Origin: Lactifluus volemus
Taxonomy: Eukaryota; Basidiomycota; Agaricomycetes; Russulales; Russulaceae
NCBI GenBank assembly: GCA_022376515.1
Contig: WTXI01000485.1
Location: 1 to 22,247 of the forward strand
DNA: 22,247 nucleotides
Direction of reading: 5' to 3'
Positions within the stretch are counted from its first letter, which is position 1. The number at the start of each line of letters is the position of its first letter. Positions 1 through 8,159 of the stretch are shown one piece after another. The notes under the pieces were generated by a model that had not been told where the DNA came from, did not search any database, and was given only the letters and a program-made list of their open reading frames with translations. The translations under genes were made by a program, and so were the position numbers.

Positions 1-982
1 TCTCGGAGCGGCTGAATTGTGGCCTGAACCTCTTGGAACAGGAAAATAACCATAGGGCACCGATACTGATATAGTGTACCGTGTACCAAATCGACGAGGT
101 TAGTGGTGTCTGGTAAGGACATTGATAGTAAAGCACGGGGAATGCGGTGAGGAAGATGTATGCAGCGCCGAAGATGCAGACAGTCACAAGGATGACAGTT
201 GCGACTTCGTGATTGATGGCGAAAAGGAACTCGACGAGGCCAGCAAAGAAAAGGAAGATTGCTGCGTGCATCATGAGAGAGATGTTCTCGACCACCCAGC
301 GGGTACGAAAGCTCTTCACGCCATCGAAGAGGTAAGTGCGAGTCCGGACGCAACGCATTGGCGTTGTATCGGTGTGAGCGAGTCGAAAGTATCTGCGGGT
401 CCACTGTTGCACAAGTGTGGCTAGGAGGGCACAGGAGAGACTGAGACAGAGGCTGAGGAACCACAGGATATTCACACGGACGGCATAACGTGGGGGTCGA
501 AACGTGTCATCTGTGGTCGGAGGGGTGGCGAGTTGTACGCCATTGGAGATTGCAGCAAGTTGCTGTGTAGCTTGCCGAAGAAGTTGTGCGGTATCCGCGC
601 TGGAATCAGGTTGAAGTAGCTTGATGCTTTCGAGGACGAATGCGGCAACTGTCACAGAGAAAACACCGGTCTAAGCACCGTTTTGTTCAGGTAACTGAGG
701 GTCATTGAAGGCGATCTTAGTATACTCACATATATAAGGATTCCGTCCATATCAGCCTTCCAGCGCTTAACCATGGCAGTATCATGCTCGTTGGCTTTCA
801 AGATACAAAGAGCCCACATCTTCGAAGAAGGGTCGGCGCTGTCTGGGCGATCTGCCGCCAGTGCGTGTACGGTTTTAGTGCGGGAATACTGGTAAGGGGT
901 CAATAACCCAAACCAACTCACCATGAGCTCCAGGTACGGTTCCTTTTTCCGCGTCTCGGTCGGTCTTACTGGTAGAATCCAT
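1..982 (-). CDS. DUF6535-family multi-pass membrane protein, N-terminal part (runs off window edge)
   Basis: Three exons join in frame from an ATG at 982: 982-922, 851-730 and 670-1, with introns 921-852 and 729-671 (GTGAGT donors, CAG and TAG acceptors). After about 35 hydrophilic residues comes the DUF6535 signature: a K-M-W helix, then WKADMDGILIY at the splice junction, then TGVFSVTVAAFVLESIKLL. Further hydrophobic segments are VNILWFLSLCLSLSCALLA followed by LVQQWTRRY, then MMHAAIFLFFAGLVEFLF, then ILVTVCIFGAAYIFLTAF followed by a CPYQTP motif. The frame is open to the window edge, so the C-terminal region is missing here. The family is abundant in agaricomycetes and has no established function; membrane location is inferred from the segments. 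A relative lies at 17585-19587 with an intron at the same place after the DMDGIL motif. Confidence 0.85.
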
Positions 983-1206
983 AAGGAAATGAAGAGAGGG
1001 CGAAGGGATGTGTGTGGATGAGGTTGAGATGCTATTTATTCGTATTCCGGAAGGCTAGTCAGGGCATTCTCTATTGGTGAATTACCTTCCACCTGATTTC
1101 CGTGGTTTCCAAAGCGCAGGACAATCAGCCCAAAGTGACACCCGGAGAGGTTAAATGGGTCACAGTGATCGCCCTTAAAAAGAAAAGAGTTTCTCGGCAG
1201 GGACAT

Positions 1207-2515
1207 CTAGAGAGGCACTTGGCACAACCGTAGTTCGCTTTCAAAGGGTTTGACGCATCTCTTCCATTTTTGACGTTCCTTTTCCAGCTCTTCCACCGAC
1301 ATCCCTTCAAACGGGTCATAGCCGGCGACTTCCAAAAGCCGTATGTGGCGCAAGATGTCGTCGGTGCCTCCCCTCCCGGAAGATCATGGCTAGGCCCCAC
1401 AGCCCTCTTCACCACACTGCTCCCACTCCACAGTCACCTGTTATCGTGACCTCACCCCCTGCCCACACTCCACCACCACGGTCCCACGGAGTCTATGTAG
1501 CCGAGCGTGTCTTTGGTTTTTGTAATCGTGCTGCACTTTATAAATTTGGATTCAAAAAAAAAAAGTCGTCGGTGCCCTCAGGCCCGAAATGTAAAGCGGG
1601 TATTACTGTGGAAATCCCGGTTCAACGCGCCACTCTTGCGTGGGTTGTTCGACCAATCATGATCTGCGACGAGACCATCAAAGGTAAAGTCGCCCTGACA
1701 CATGCCGATACCATTCCGAAGGGAGCAAACTGCAAGGTGTGCCTTTTCTGGCACATGGCTCAAGTTCTCCACTAGCAGCCTCTGGGAAGTAACGGGGCCG
1801 GCAATCAGTCCGGAGAAGGGAGAGAGAAAGAACGAAGGACACCCACCTTCCATTGTGATATGCTCTCTTCGAGGGCACTTTTATAGCCTGACCACCTCTC
1901 GACGCGGGTGCGGTCAAGGTGCGTTGTCTATTCCCTTGTTCGAATTCTCCAACTCCTTGACCCAAAAGTCATCTAGCAACCGATATGCAGCCTGAATTTC
2001 TTTCAGTGAAAGATCAATATTCTTCAAGACGTCGACACCGAGTGCCAGGCTTTGAATCAACTAATTTGAAAGAAAAAAAACAGATAAGTGAACTTATGAC
2101 TACCAGTGTTAAATATAGAACGTGCCTTCCTTAACGATGCACTTGAACTGCCTGCACGTACTCGTCTTGAACAATATTTTGAGTTGCAGCGCCTCTCCGC
2201 GCAGCCGGCGCGTCATCTCTAGCAATGCTAGGAGAGCCTCTAGCGCACCATTTTGGAAGCACATGCGTTCCACCAAAGCGAACGTAGCTATGTGCAAACT
2301 CACGGCTCGCCTGCAAAAACCCGACGTAGTCGGCGCGGGCAGATGCGCTGACCTCATAATAGCCAACAAGTGCACGAGGGAGATGGTTATCACGGTCAGT
2401 CGAGGACGATGGTAACTTCCGAAGGCTGGAGCGAAGGATCTTCCACGTATAGTACGTTCTTCTTCCAAGTGATACACGACTTTCGCAGAGCCACAGCGAG
2501 ACCGGGCTATAAACA
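1207..2515 (-). pseudogene. Broken paralog of the helical-protein gene at 15185-16830
   Basis: Fragments in different frames align in order with the intact gene at 15185-16830. A TWKKN segment near 2470 matches SWRRN. A segment near 2290-2440 ends REFAHSYV, matching RKYADRFL. A segment at 2180-2280 (LEMTRRLRGEALQLK) matches LAMARDLRNQAVDLRK. The 1940-2060 segment (LKEIQAAYRLLDDFW) matches LNEIQRCYIEMDKFW. The 1848-1920 segment ends ERWSGYKSALEESISQWK, matching the intact gene before its third intron. Intron sites are kept: a GTACGTGC donor at 2161, an acceptor at 2061, and a GTGGGT donor at 1846. Frame is lost near 2280 and near 1920, and the 2161-2061 junction does not keep phase as I read it. 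The 3' part (stop at 1209) does not align with the intact gene and may be diverged or foreign; it carries a retro-insertion. No intact start was found. The 5' end abuts the repeat bearing the first F-box gene. Confidence 0.65.
1357..1576 (+). mobile_element. Small poly(A)-tailed retro-insertion with 12-bp target-site duplication
   Basis: The 12-mer GTCGTCGGTGCC occurs at 1357-1368 and again at 1565-1576. The roughly 196 bp between them end in an 11-A run (1554-1564), preceded by a 3'-UTR-like TTTATAAATTTGG. A poly(A) tail abutting a perfect direct repeat is the mark of LINE-type target-primed retroposition. Leaving out the insert and one repeat joins an open minus-strand frame across the site (...GPEGTDD / ILRHIRLLEVAG...), so the element seems to have landed in an exon of the broken gene. 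I see no clear tRNA-like A or B box, so it could be a SINE, a 5'-truncated LINE end or a truncated retrocopy of an mRNA. Confidence 0.6.
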
Positions 2516-2757
2516 GCGTTATTTTTTGTTCTTTCATAACAACATGTAATGATGAGCCACGAACGGAATCTCGGGGCATGGTATGCGGCTTGAGCGACAA
2601 CGGAAAACTTGTGAAAAAACGCCATATACGGGCTTATTCGGATTCTTTTGAGCGTTAGTTGAGAAAGGTTTAGATCCACGAGTTTGTTGCGGAACGAGGC
2701 TGTCGATCGGCGCAGTCGAAGCCATGCAGAAAAATTGTGGGACTCAGCACAGGGGCC

Positions 2758-2766
2758 TATATAAAG
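2758..2766 (+). promoter_or_regulatory. TATA box of F-box gene copy 1
   Basis: TATATAAAG follows CAGGGGCC, about 300 nt before the ATG at 3066. The aligned position in the second copy (6051-6058) is ATATAAAG, and the next 30-40 bases (CATCCTGGAC and flanks) are also conserved. This long leader could hold a short intron, but none was identified with confidence. Confidence 0.5.
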
Positions 2767-3065
2767 GCAGTACTCGGATTCTCAGAAAGCTCTAGAACAT
2801 CCTGGACGGTTTACGTTGTGGTAGATCGCCCTTGTTGTGTAAATTACACGAGGAATGAGCTGGAATGTGGTGGGCGGGTTGTTTCCCAGGCTCGGGTAGT
2901 CGCGTTGGTAACACGCGCCTCTCAGTCCAATAACTACGCCTTAGCCTTTTCCGTTATCATCACATTCTTCGATGGACCCTCATATGTACATCGAAAATAC
3001 AGACACTGTTTCAAAAGGATTCGAGTTCGTAAGCACAGTCCAAAAACGGGGTTCGTGTTCAAGTT

Positions 3066-4532
3066 ATGAGGTCTTCGTACAACGATCACTCATTGTGTGG
3101 TGCAGGTCATATTTTACCTGTTACATTCGGGGCGATTCCAGATGATATCCTACTAGATATCTTTGATTTCTTCCTCCAGGGTATAGAACCCTTTTCGTAC
3201 TATCGGGCGAAGAGATGGAATAGGCTCGTGCACGTGTGCAAAAGATGGCGATACCTCGTGTTTGCATCCCCACTCCGTCTTGACCTGTGCCTTTACTGTA
3301 AAGGACGTACTCCAGTTATGGAGACCTTGGATGTCTGGCCCCCCCTGCCCATTGAAATATCGTCATACAATTTGAGTCCTAACATCCTTGCTGCACTCGA
3401 GCATCGCGACCGCGTACGCAGGGTTTCGTTCCATAGAATACCACAGAACCGTTTGGCCAAATTGATGCCGGAGTCATTTCCGGCACTGGAACGTCTCTTT
3501 CTTGAGACGGATCCTGAGATGAATGAAAATCCGCCGGCGCTTCCCAGTTCGTTTTTAGGTGGATCCGCCCCACGCCTACAGAGTCTCTCTTTGTCGAACA
3601 TTTCACTTCCAACATTACCTCAACTTCTTTCTTCCTCCAACGACCTTGTAGATCTCTCCCTTCATCAAATCCCGTATGGCGGTTACATTTCACCTGAGGC
3701 GATGGCCACATGTCTCTGTGCCTTGACTAGGCTCACAAACCTCAACATCCGTTTCAGTTTCAGCTGTCTGGGTTCTCGCCACCGCCCTAGTCCCAAAACC
3801 CAAGGTCAATCTCCGCTGACACGCACCGTCCTCGCCTCTCTCACAAAGTTCGAGTTCTATGGTGACAGCAGGTACTTGGAGTACCTCGTAGCCGGAATCG
3901 ATGCTCCCGTACTCAAAGTTGTCAATCTATCACTCGTCGATGTAGCACTCTCCAGCTCCCTCATTTTTGACACCCAGAACCTTACTCGATTCATCGATCA
4001 TTCACCGACCCTCATGTCATATAATCAAGCGAAGATGATCCTCAGCTATAGACATGTGGAGATCAGGCTTCTTCCAACAATGAAGACACATCACGATGGA
4101 TCCTTTTTGGCCATTCGATTCAACGATGCAAACTTTCAACTCCCGTCTATGGCAAACATATGCAGCCACTTTTCGTTCCTGGTGTCCGGGGTTGAACGGC
4201 TCCATATTGAGGGACGGTGGACACCACCTGTGCAGGCTGACATGGTCGACGCCAGATGGCTGGACGTTTTTCGCCCGTTCATTTCTGTCCAGACCCTGCA
4301 GATATCTCGTAGGGTGATACCATTCATCGTGCCGGCGCTGGAAGGGCTCAGTGTGGAATTAGCGACAAAGGTATTACCAGCATTAGGCGATCTTTACCTA
4401 GAGGAAGATTTGAAGTATCCGCCACTGGCGTCTGGGTGGGAGCAGAAAGGGATCGAGAGATTCATAACCGCACGTCAATGTTCTAATCACCCTGTCGCTG
4501 TCCACTACTTAGAGGTGTCATCGGAGAAATGA
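3066..4532 (+). CDS. F-box/LRR-like protein, copy 1
   Basis: This is an uninterrupted 488-codon frame from ATG. Residues about 22-72 form an F-box (IPDDILLDIFDFFLQGI, then RLVHVCKRWRYLVFASP), as in SCF ubiquitin-ligase adaptors that bind Skp1. The rest has irregular leucine-rich segments such as LQSLSLSNISLPTLPQLL and LCALTRLTNLNIRFSF, the expected substrate-binding part. The agaricomycete pattern RLDLCLYC...TPV...LDVWPPLPI follows the F-box, and the ALEHRDRVRRV block comes next. The paralog at 6422-7909 has 495 residues and aligns end to end; differences concentrate in the LRR half (for example near residues 155-165 and 285-300). The substrate is unknown. No intron is needed. Confidence 0.9.
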   Translation: MRSSYNDHSLCGAGHILPVTFGAIPDDILLDIFDFFLQGIEPFSYYRAKRWNRLVHVCKRWRYLVFASPLRLDLCLYCKGRTPVMETLDVWPPLPIEISSYNLSPNILAALEHRDRVRRVSFHRIPQNRLAKLMPESFPALERLFLETDPEMNENPPALPSSFLGGSAPRLQSLSLSNISLPTLPQLLSSSNDLVDLSLHQIPYGGYISPEAMATCLCALTRLTNLNIRFSFSCLGSRHRPSPKTQGQSPLTRTVLASLTKFEFYGDSRYLEYLVAGIDAPVLKVVNLSLVDVALSSSLIFDTQNLTRFIDHSPTLMSYNQAKMILSYRHVEIRLLPTMKTHHDGSFLAIRFNDANFQLPSMANICSHFSFLVSGVERLHIEGRWTPPVQADMVDARWLDVFRPFISVQTLQISRRVIPFIVPALEGLSVELATKVLPALGDLYLEEDLKYPPLASGWEQKGIERFITARQCSNHPVAVHYLEVSSEK

Positions 4533-4989
4533 CGGCTCAGGTAAGTCCAGTTCTTTTTTTTGGTTCGGTCACTTCTACCTATACTCGTTGAATCATCCTT
4601 TAAACCTGTTGATCCTACTAGCGCCCCATGCTCTGTTGGTGTGTATATATCCCATGTCCATGTTGTACTAGTAATAGATTATATGGATTTCAGGAAAGCT
4701 GGGTCTGGTAGATACAGCCTGAGTGTGCCCTACTTATCATCTCAAGCTGATGATACCTTTGCAGAGAATCTGTAACGCAGGCATCGTGAGTCCAAGACGC
4801 ATGGCTGCATGCCAGTGCATGACAAATATTCATGTCGCACCTTCCGAGACTTACTAAGTAGTAATCGTGCGCTCTCAGGCTCGCACTATAAGTAATCGCT
4901 ACCACCATTGGCAGGAGGTATGTTGGAGACAAGAAAACAAGGTAGATTGATCAAATAAAACCGTACTTGACAACGACCACACGGTATCT
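4533..4989. other. Intergenic 3' flank of F-box copy 1; no gene recognised
   Basis: The first 70 bases or so are similar to the 3' flank of the second F-box gene. The remainder has only short frames without recognisable motifs. GCATG recurs three times within 23 bases (about 4799-4822). Confidence 0.5.
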
Positions 4990-5905
4990 TTACATAGAAC
5001 ATAATTCAGTCTCTCCTGTACGGCCTGAGTATAGATATGAAAGCAATCGAGTCTTTGGGTAGCAGATCCTTGAACTCAACATCCAAAGCGTTGACCAGTT
5101 CCAATGTGTACATATTGAGAGAGCACTCTGAACTGCCGATATCAGCAATTTGGACGATTGTTGACCTGGGGGGCTGAGACCTAAGTTTATACTCAATCCG
5201 AATCAGATTCAAGCCAAAGCGTACCTTCTGGCTTCACTTCAGCCAAATTTTCGGCAAATTTAAGTCGCGCTTCGGGTGAGAACTCCTCGCGGTCCGACGC
5301 ATCGCAAAGTTTCTTAAGGGCCTTCCGGGTTGCCTCAAGATCCCCATAAGACAGCTCCTCCATAAGCGGAACGATGGAAACGACGCTCGATATGAAATCT
5401 GGAGCTGAGATGATACTGCCACTAGCCAACTATGGCGCCAAGTACTTGAGAAATTTTCAGTTTGGGTGCCTGTCTCGGTCCCCTTTCTCGTCAAATTGCG
5501 CAAGGAGCGCGTGTCTCACGGTCGCGATGGCGCTCAATGCTTCCGATGCGATCGCGAGATCGTTCTCTCGTGACAGTTGCTTCAGTTTCCCGCAGGTAAA
5601 CTTGAATGTCGCAAGGTCTGCAGACGCATTTGAGATTTCCCCGATCGCACACGCGCAGCTGATCGCGCGTTGCCGCCGTAATACTTTGTCTATGCTTCCG
5701 TCTGGTAGACGCAAGAAGTCAAGAGCAGACCAATATGGAGAAAGGCTGTCAGGATCGTTCATTACCTTGTTAAGTAGAGTGATGATATTCTCAACGTCAG
5801 GTTTCGGGCCACCTCGCAAATAACCGGGATTGCATCCACAAAGGTTTCCAATTGGCTATCCGAGTCACCGCTACACGAGGTGAGGGCCGACAAAACGGGT
5901 GACCG
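4990..5905 (-). pseudogene. DUF6535-type C-terminal relic
   Basis: Reading down from about 5905, a frame gives SALTSCSGDSDSQLETFVDAIPVIC. This resembles the start of the cytosolic C-terminal region of the DUF6535 relative at 17585-19587 (SLREPSELESFIAGIPGFL). Near 5815 the frame shifts into a helical stretch of about 120 residues (5819-5457: ENIITLLNKVMNDPDSLSPY..., ALSAIATVRHALLAQFDEKG). It shifts again near 5430-5460 into a further 78 codons (5429-5193: VVSIVPLMEELSYGDLEATR...). A GTACGC donor near 5222 and a TAG acceptor near 5178 may splice to a last short segment. No start codon or N-terminal membrane part is present. An armadillo-like helical repeat is an alternative description of the central part. 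The relic ends where the second F-box repeat begins. Confidence 0.5.
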
Positions 5906-6022
5906 TAACGAGCTTATTTGGAGCCTTTTTGAGCGTTAGGGTTGAGAAAGGTTTAGATCTGCGAGTTGGTTGCGAAACGAGCCTGCCGATCGGCGGAGAA
6001 TGGTACTTTGTCGTGGGGCTCA

Positions 6023-6058
6023 GCCCGGGGCCCGGGCCGACTCGACTCGGATATAAAG
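6023..6058 (+). promoter_or_regulatory. GC-rich palindrome and TATA box of F-box gene copy 2
   Basis: GCCCGGG-G-CCCGGGC (6023-6037) is a perfect 7-bp inverted repeat. ATATAAAG follows at 6051-6058, about 360 nt before the ATG. The aligned place in copy 1 (CAGCACAGGGGCC) lacks the palindrome, so the two promoters differ exactly here. A regulatory role is inferred from position only. Confidence 0.45.
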
Positions 6059-6421
6059 GCATTCACTCAGATTGTCGGAAAGCTATAAAGCATCCTGGAC
6101 TTGCAAGTTACCAGGCACGAGGAATGCGCTGGAATGTGGTGGGCGGGTGTGGTCATAGTACGCACAGCCTCTCTGTCTCTCGTGGTATGTACAGGGAGTG
6201 AAATGAAATGACGTTTGTGATCTGACGTCGCTCAGGTACTAGCATTGTATTCCACCTCCTAATCAGTGTCACGATTCCATAACCAATAAAAGGCGGTACC
6301 CGAGTCAGGGGGTAGGATAGTACCCCTCTGTTGGCATCACATTCTTCCATGGGCACAGGCACTATTTCGATAGAATTCGAGTTCTTCAGCACGGTCCAAA
6401 AACGGGGTTTGTGTTCAAGTC

Positions 6422-7909
6422 ATGAGTTCTTCTCACAACGATCACTTATTGTGTGGTGCAGGTCACATTTTACCACGTGTTACAATCGGGGCGATTCCAG
6501 ACGATATCTTACTAGAAATATTTGATTTCGTCCTCCAGGGTATAAAAGATTATTCCGAGTCGTACCACTATTATCGGGCGAAGAGATGGAATAGGCTCGT
6601 GCACGTGTGCAAAAGATGGCGATACCTCGTGTTTGCATCCCCACTCCGTCTCGACCTGCGCCTTTTCTGTTCAGGAAGAACTCCAGTGAGGGAGACGTTG
6701 GATGTCTGGCCCCCTCTGCCCATCGAAATATCGACATGCGATTGGGATGCTAATATCGTTGCTGCACTCGAGCACCGCGACCGCGTACGCAGGGTTGGGC
6801 TCGATAAAATACCACGGAACCAGTTGGCCGGGTTGATGCCGGAGCCATTTCCGGCACTGGAACATCTCTCTCTTGCGACAACGTTTGAAATTGCGCTTGT
6901 GTTTCAGGACTTTCCGCTTCCCAGTACGTTTTTAGGTGGATCCGCCCCACGCCTACAGAGTCTCTCTTTGTCGAACATTTCACTTCCGACACTACCCCAA
7001 CTTCTTTCTTCCACCTATGACCTTGTAGATCTCTCCCTTCATCAAATCCCGTGTGGTGGTTACATTTCACCTGAGGTGATGGCAACATGTCTCTGTGCCT
7101 TGACTAGGCTCACAAACCTGGACATCAGTTTCAGTCACTGCTGTCTGGGCAGCCCTAGTTCCAAAACCCAAGGTCCATCTCCGCTGAAACGCACCGTCCT
7201 CGCCTCTCTTGCCAAATTCGGGTTCTATGGTGACACCAGGTACTTGGAGTACCTCGTAGCTGGAATCGTTGCTCCCGTACTCAAAGTTGTCGATATATCA
7301 CTCGTCGATTTCGATTTCAGACTCTCCAACTCCCCCACTGACATCCGGAACCTCATTCGGTTCATCGATCATTCACCAACCCTCACGTTATTTAATCGAG
7401 CGGAGATGATCCTCAGCCTTAACCATGTGGTGATCATGCTTCTTCCAACAACGAAAACACATCACGACAGTTTCCGTTTGGAAATCCAATACAAACTTGA
7501 AGAGGCAAGTTTGCAACTCCCGATTATGGCACACATATGCAGCCACTTTTCGTTCTTGCTATCCGGGATTGAGCGGCTCCATATTAAGGAAATGTTGACA
7601 CCACCTGTGCCGGCCGACATAGACGACGCCAAATGGCTGGAAGTATTTCGCCCGTTCGCTTATGTCCAGTCCCTGCAGATATCTCGTAAGGCGATACCAT
7701 CCATCGTGCTGGCTCTGGAAGGGCTCAGTGTGGAATTAGCGACAAAAGTATTACCGGCATTGGGGGATCTTTACCTAGAGGAACATTTGAAGTATCCGCC
7801 ACTGGCATCTGGTCCGGAGCAGAAAGGGATCGAGAGATTCTTAACCGCACGTCAATGTTCTAATCACCCTGTCACTGTCCACTACTTGGAGGTGTCATCG
7901 CAATATTAG
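6422..7909 (+). CDS. F-box/LRR-like protein, copy 2
   Basis: This is an uninterrupted 495-codon frame from ATG. The F-box lies at residues about 23-77 (IPDDILLEIFDFVLQGI, then RLVHVCKRWRYLVFASP). Leucine-rich segments with the same order as copy 1 follow, ending in the shared tail (LPALGDLYLEEHLKYPPLAS ... VTVHYLEVSSQY). Compared with copy 1 it has a 4-residue insertion in the F-box loop (KDYSESYHY) and several small indels in the LRR half. The frame has stayed open in both copies, which suggests selection to keep two proteins, perhaps with different substrates. Skp1 binding and an SCF role come from family knowledge; the substrate is unknown. Confidence 0.9.
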   Translation: MSSSHNDHLLCGAGHILPRVTIGAIPDDILLEIFDFVLQGIKDYSESYHYYRAKRWNRLVHVCKRWRYLVFASPLRLDLRLFCSGRTPVRETLDVWPPLPIEISTCDWDANIVAALEHRDRVRRVGLDKIPRNQLAGLMPEPFPALEHLSLATTFEIALVFQDFPLPSTFLGGSAPRLQSLSLSNISLPTLPQLLSSTYDLVDLSLHQIPCGGYISPEVMATCLCALTRLTNLDISFSHCCLGSPSSKTQGPSPLKRTVLASLAKFGFYGDTRYLEYLVAGIVAPVLKVVDISLVDFDFRLSNSPTDIRNLIRFIDHSPTLTLFNRAEMILSLNHVVIMLLPTTKTHHDSFRLEIQYKLEEASLQLPIMAHICSHFSFLLSGIERLHIKEMLTPPVPADIDDAKWLEVFRPFAYVQSLQISRKAIPSIVLALEGLSVELATKVLPALGDLYLEEHLKYPPLASGPEQKGIERFLTARQCSNHPVTVHYLEVSSQY

Positions 7910-7980
7910 GACAGGTGCCCGTCCTTTTATGTCCCATTAGAGCTCAGCGTTGTATAGAACCTTGGTCACTTCTACCTACA

Positions 7981-8003
7981 CTCGTTGGATCATACCCAAC
8001 GAG
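7981..8003 (+). other. Stem-loop 3' of F-box copy 2
   Basis: CTCGTTGG at 7981-7988 and CCAACGAG at 7996-8003 are perfect 8-bp complementary arms around a 7-nt loop, about 70 nt after the stop codon. Copy 1 has only the first arm (CTCGTTGA), so the hairpin arose after the duplication or was lost in copy 1. It could act in the mRNA 3' end or mark the duplication breakpoint. Confidence 0.4.
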
Positions 8004-8031
8004 AAATGACTTGCAGTAAACTAATCGCAAT

Positions 8032-8074
8032 TGATAAGAATTAGGTAAGTTGATAATGGTTGATAACGTTGATA
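8032..8074 (+). promoter_or_regulatory. Cluster of four GATA-type motifs
   Basis: TGATAA at 8032 is followed by GTTGATA at 8049, 8059 and 8068, spaced about one helical turn apart. HGATAR sites bind fungal GATA factors (AreA/WC/SRE type). No gene with a clear start lies within a few hundred bases downstream, so the target is unknown and chance in AT-rich DNA cannot be excluded. Confidence 0.3.
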
Positions 8075-8128
8075 TACTAGATTACATAGATTCAAGTCAG
8101 CTAATGGAGTTTGAATATCATTCAATCC

Positions 8129-8159
8129 TATTCAATCACCAGCTGAATTCCATTGAATA
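8129..8159. repeat. Short inverted repeat in AT-rich DNA
   Basis: TATTCAAT (8129-8136) and ATTGAATA (8152-8159) form perfect 8-bp arms with a 15-nt loop; CATTCAAT also occurs just before. Nothing suggests a full MITE. Confidence 0.3.

Larger units (their letters stand above)
2620..4610 (+). repeat. Direct-repeat unit, copy 1 (promoter + F-box gene + 3' flank)
   Basis: Similarity to 5915-7993 starts near GAGCGTTAG...GAGAAAGGTTTAGATC (about 2650), runs through the TATA region, the leader (CACAGTCCAAAAACGGGGTT before the ATG) and the whole coding region, and ends in the 3' flank near GGTCACTTCTACCTA (about 4569-4600). The copies differ by substitutions and small indels, mostly in the leader. 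The unit is a segmental duplication in direct orientation; the spacer between copies is about 1.3 kb. Confidence 0.8.
5915..7993 (+). repeat. Direct-repeat unit, copy 2 (promoter + F-box gene + 3' flank)
   Basis: This is the second copy of the unit at 2620-4610, in the same orientation. Compared with copy 1 it has extra GC-rich bases just before the TATA box and a different middle of the leader. Coding similarity is high along the whole length, and the 3' flank match ends at GGTCACTTCTACCTACACTC. Confidence 0.8.

Noticed and set aside
122..424. Plus-strand frame of 100 codons
   Set aside because: It is antisense to the conserved DUF6535 exon, whose translation explains the sequence.
2534..2725. 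Minus-strand frame over the first F-box promoter, with a similar frame at 5871-6062
   Set aside because: The resemblance comes from the duplicated promoter DNA; no start, splice or motif supports coding.
2737..3069. Plus-strand frame of 110 codons just before F-box copy 1
   Set aside because: It lies between the TATA box and the F-box ATG and overlaps that start; the aligned leader of copy 2 does not keep the frame.
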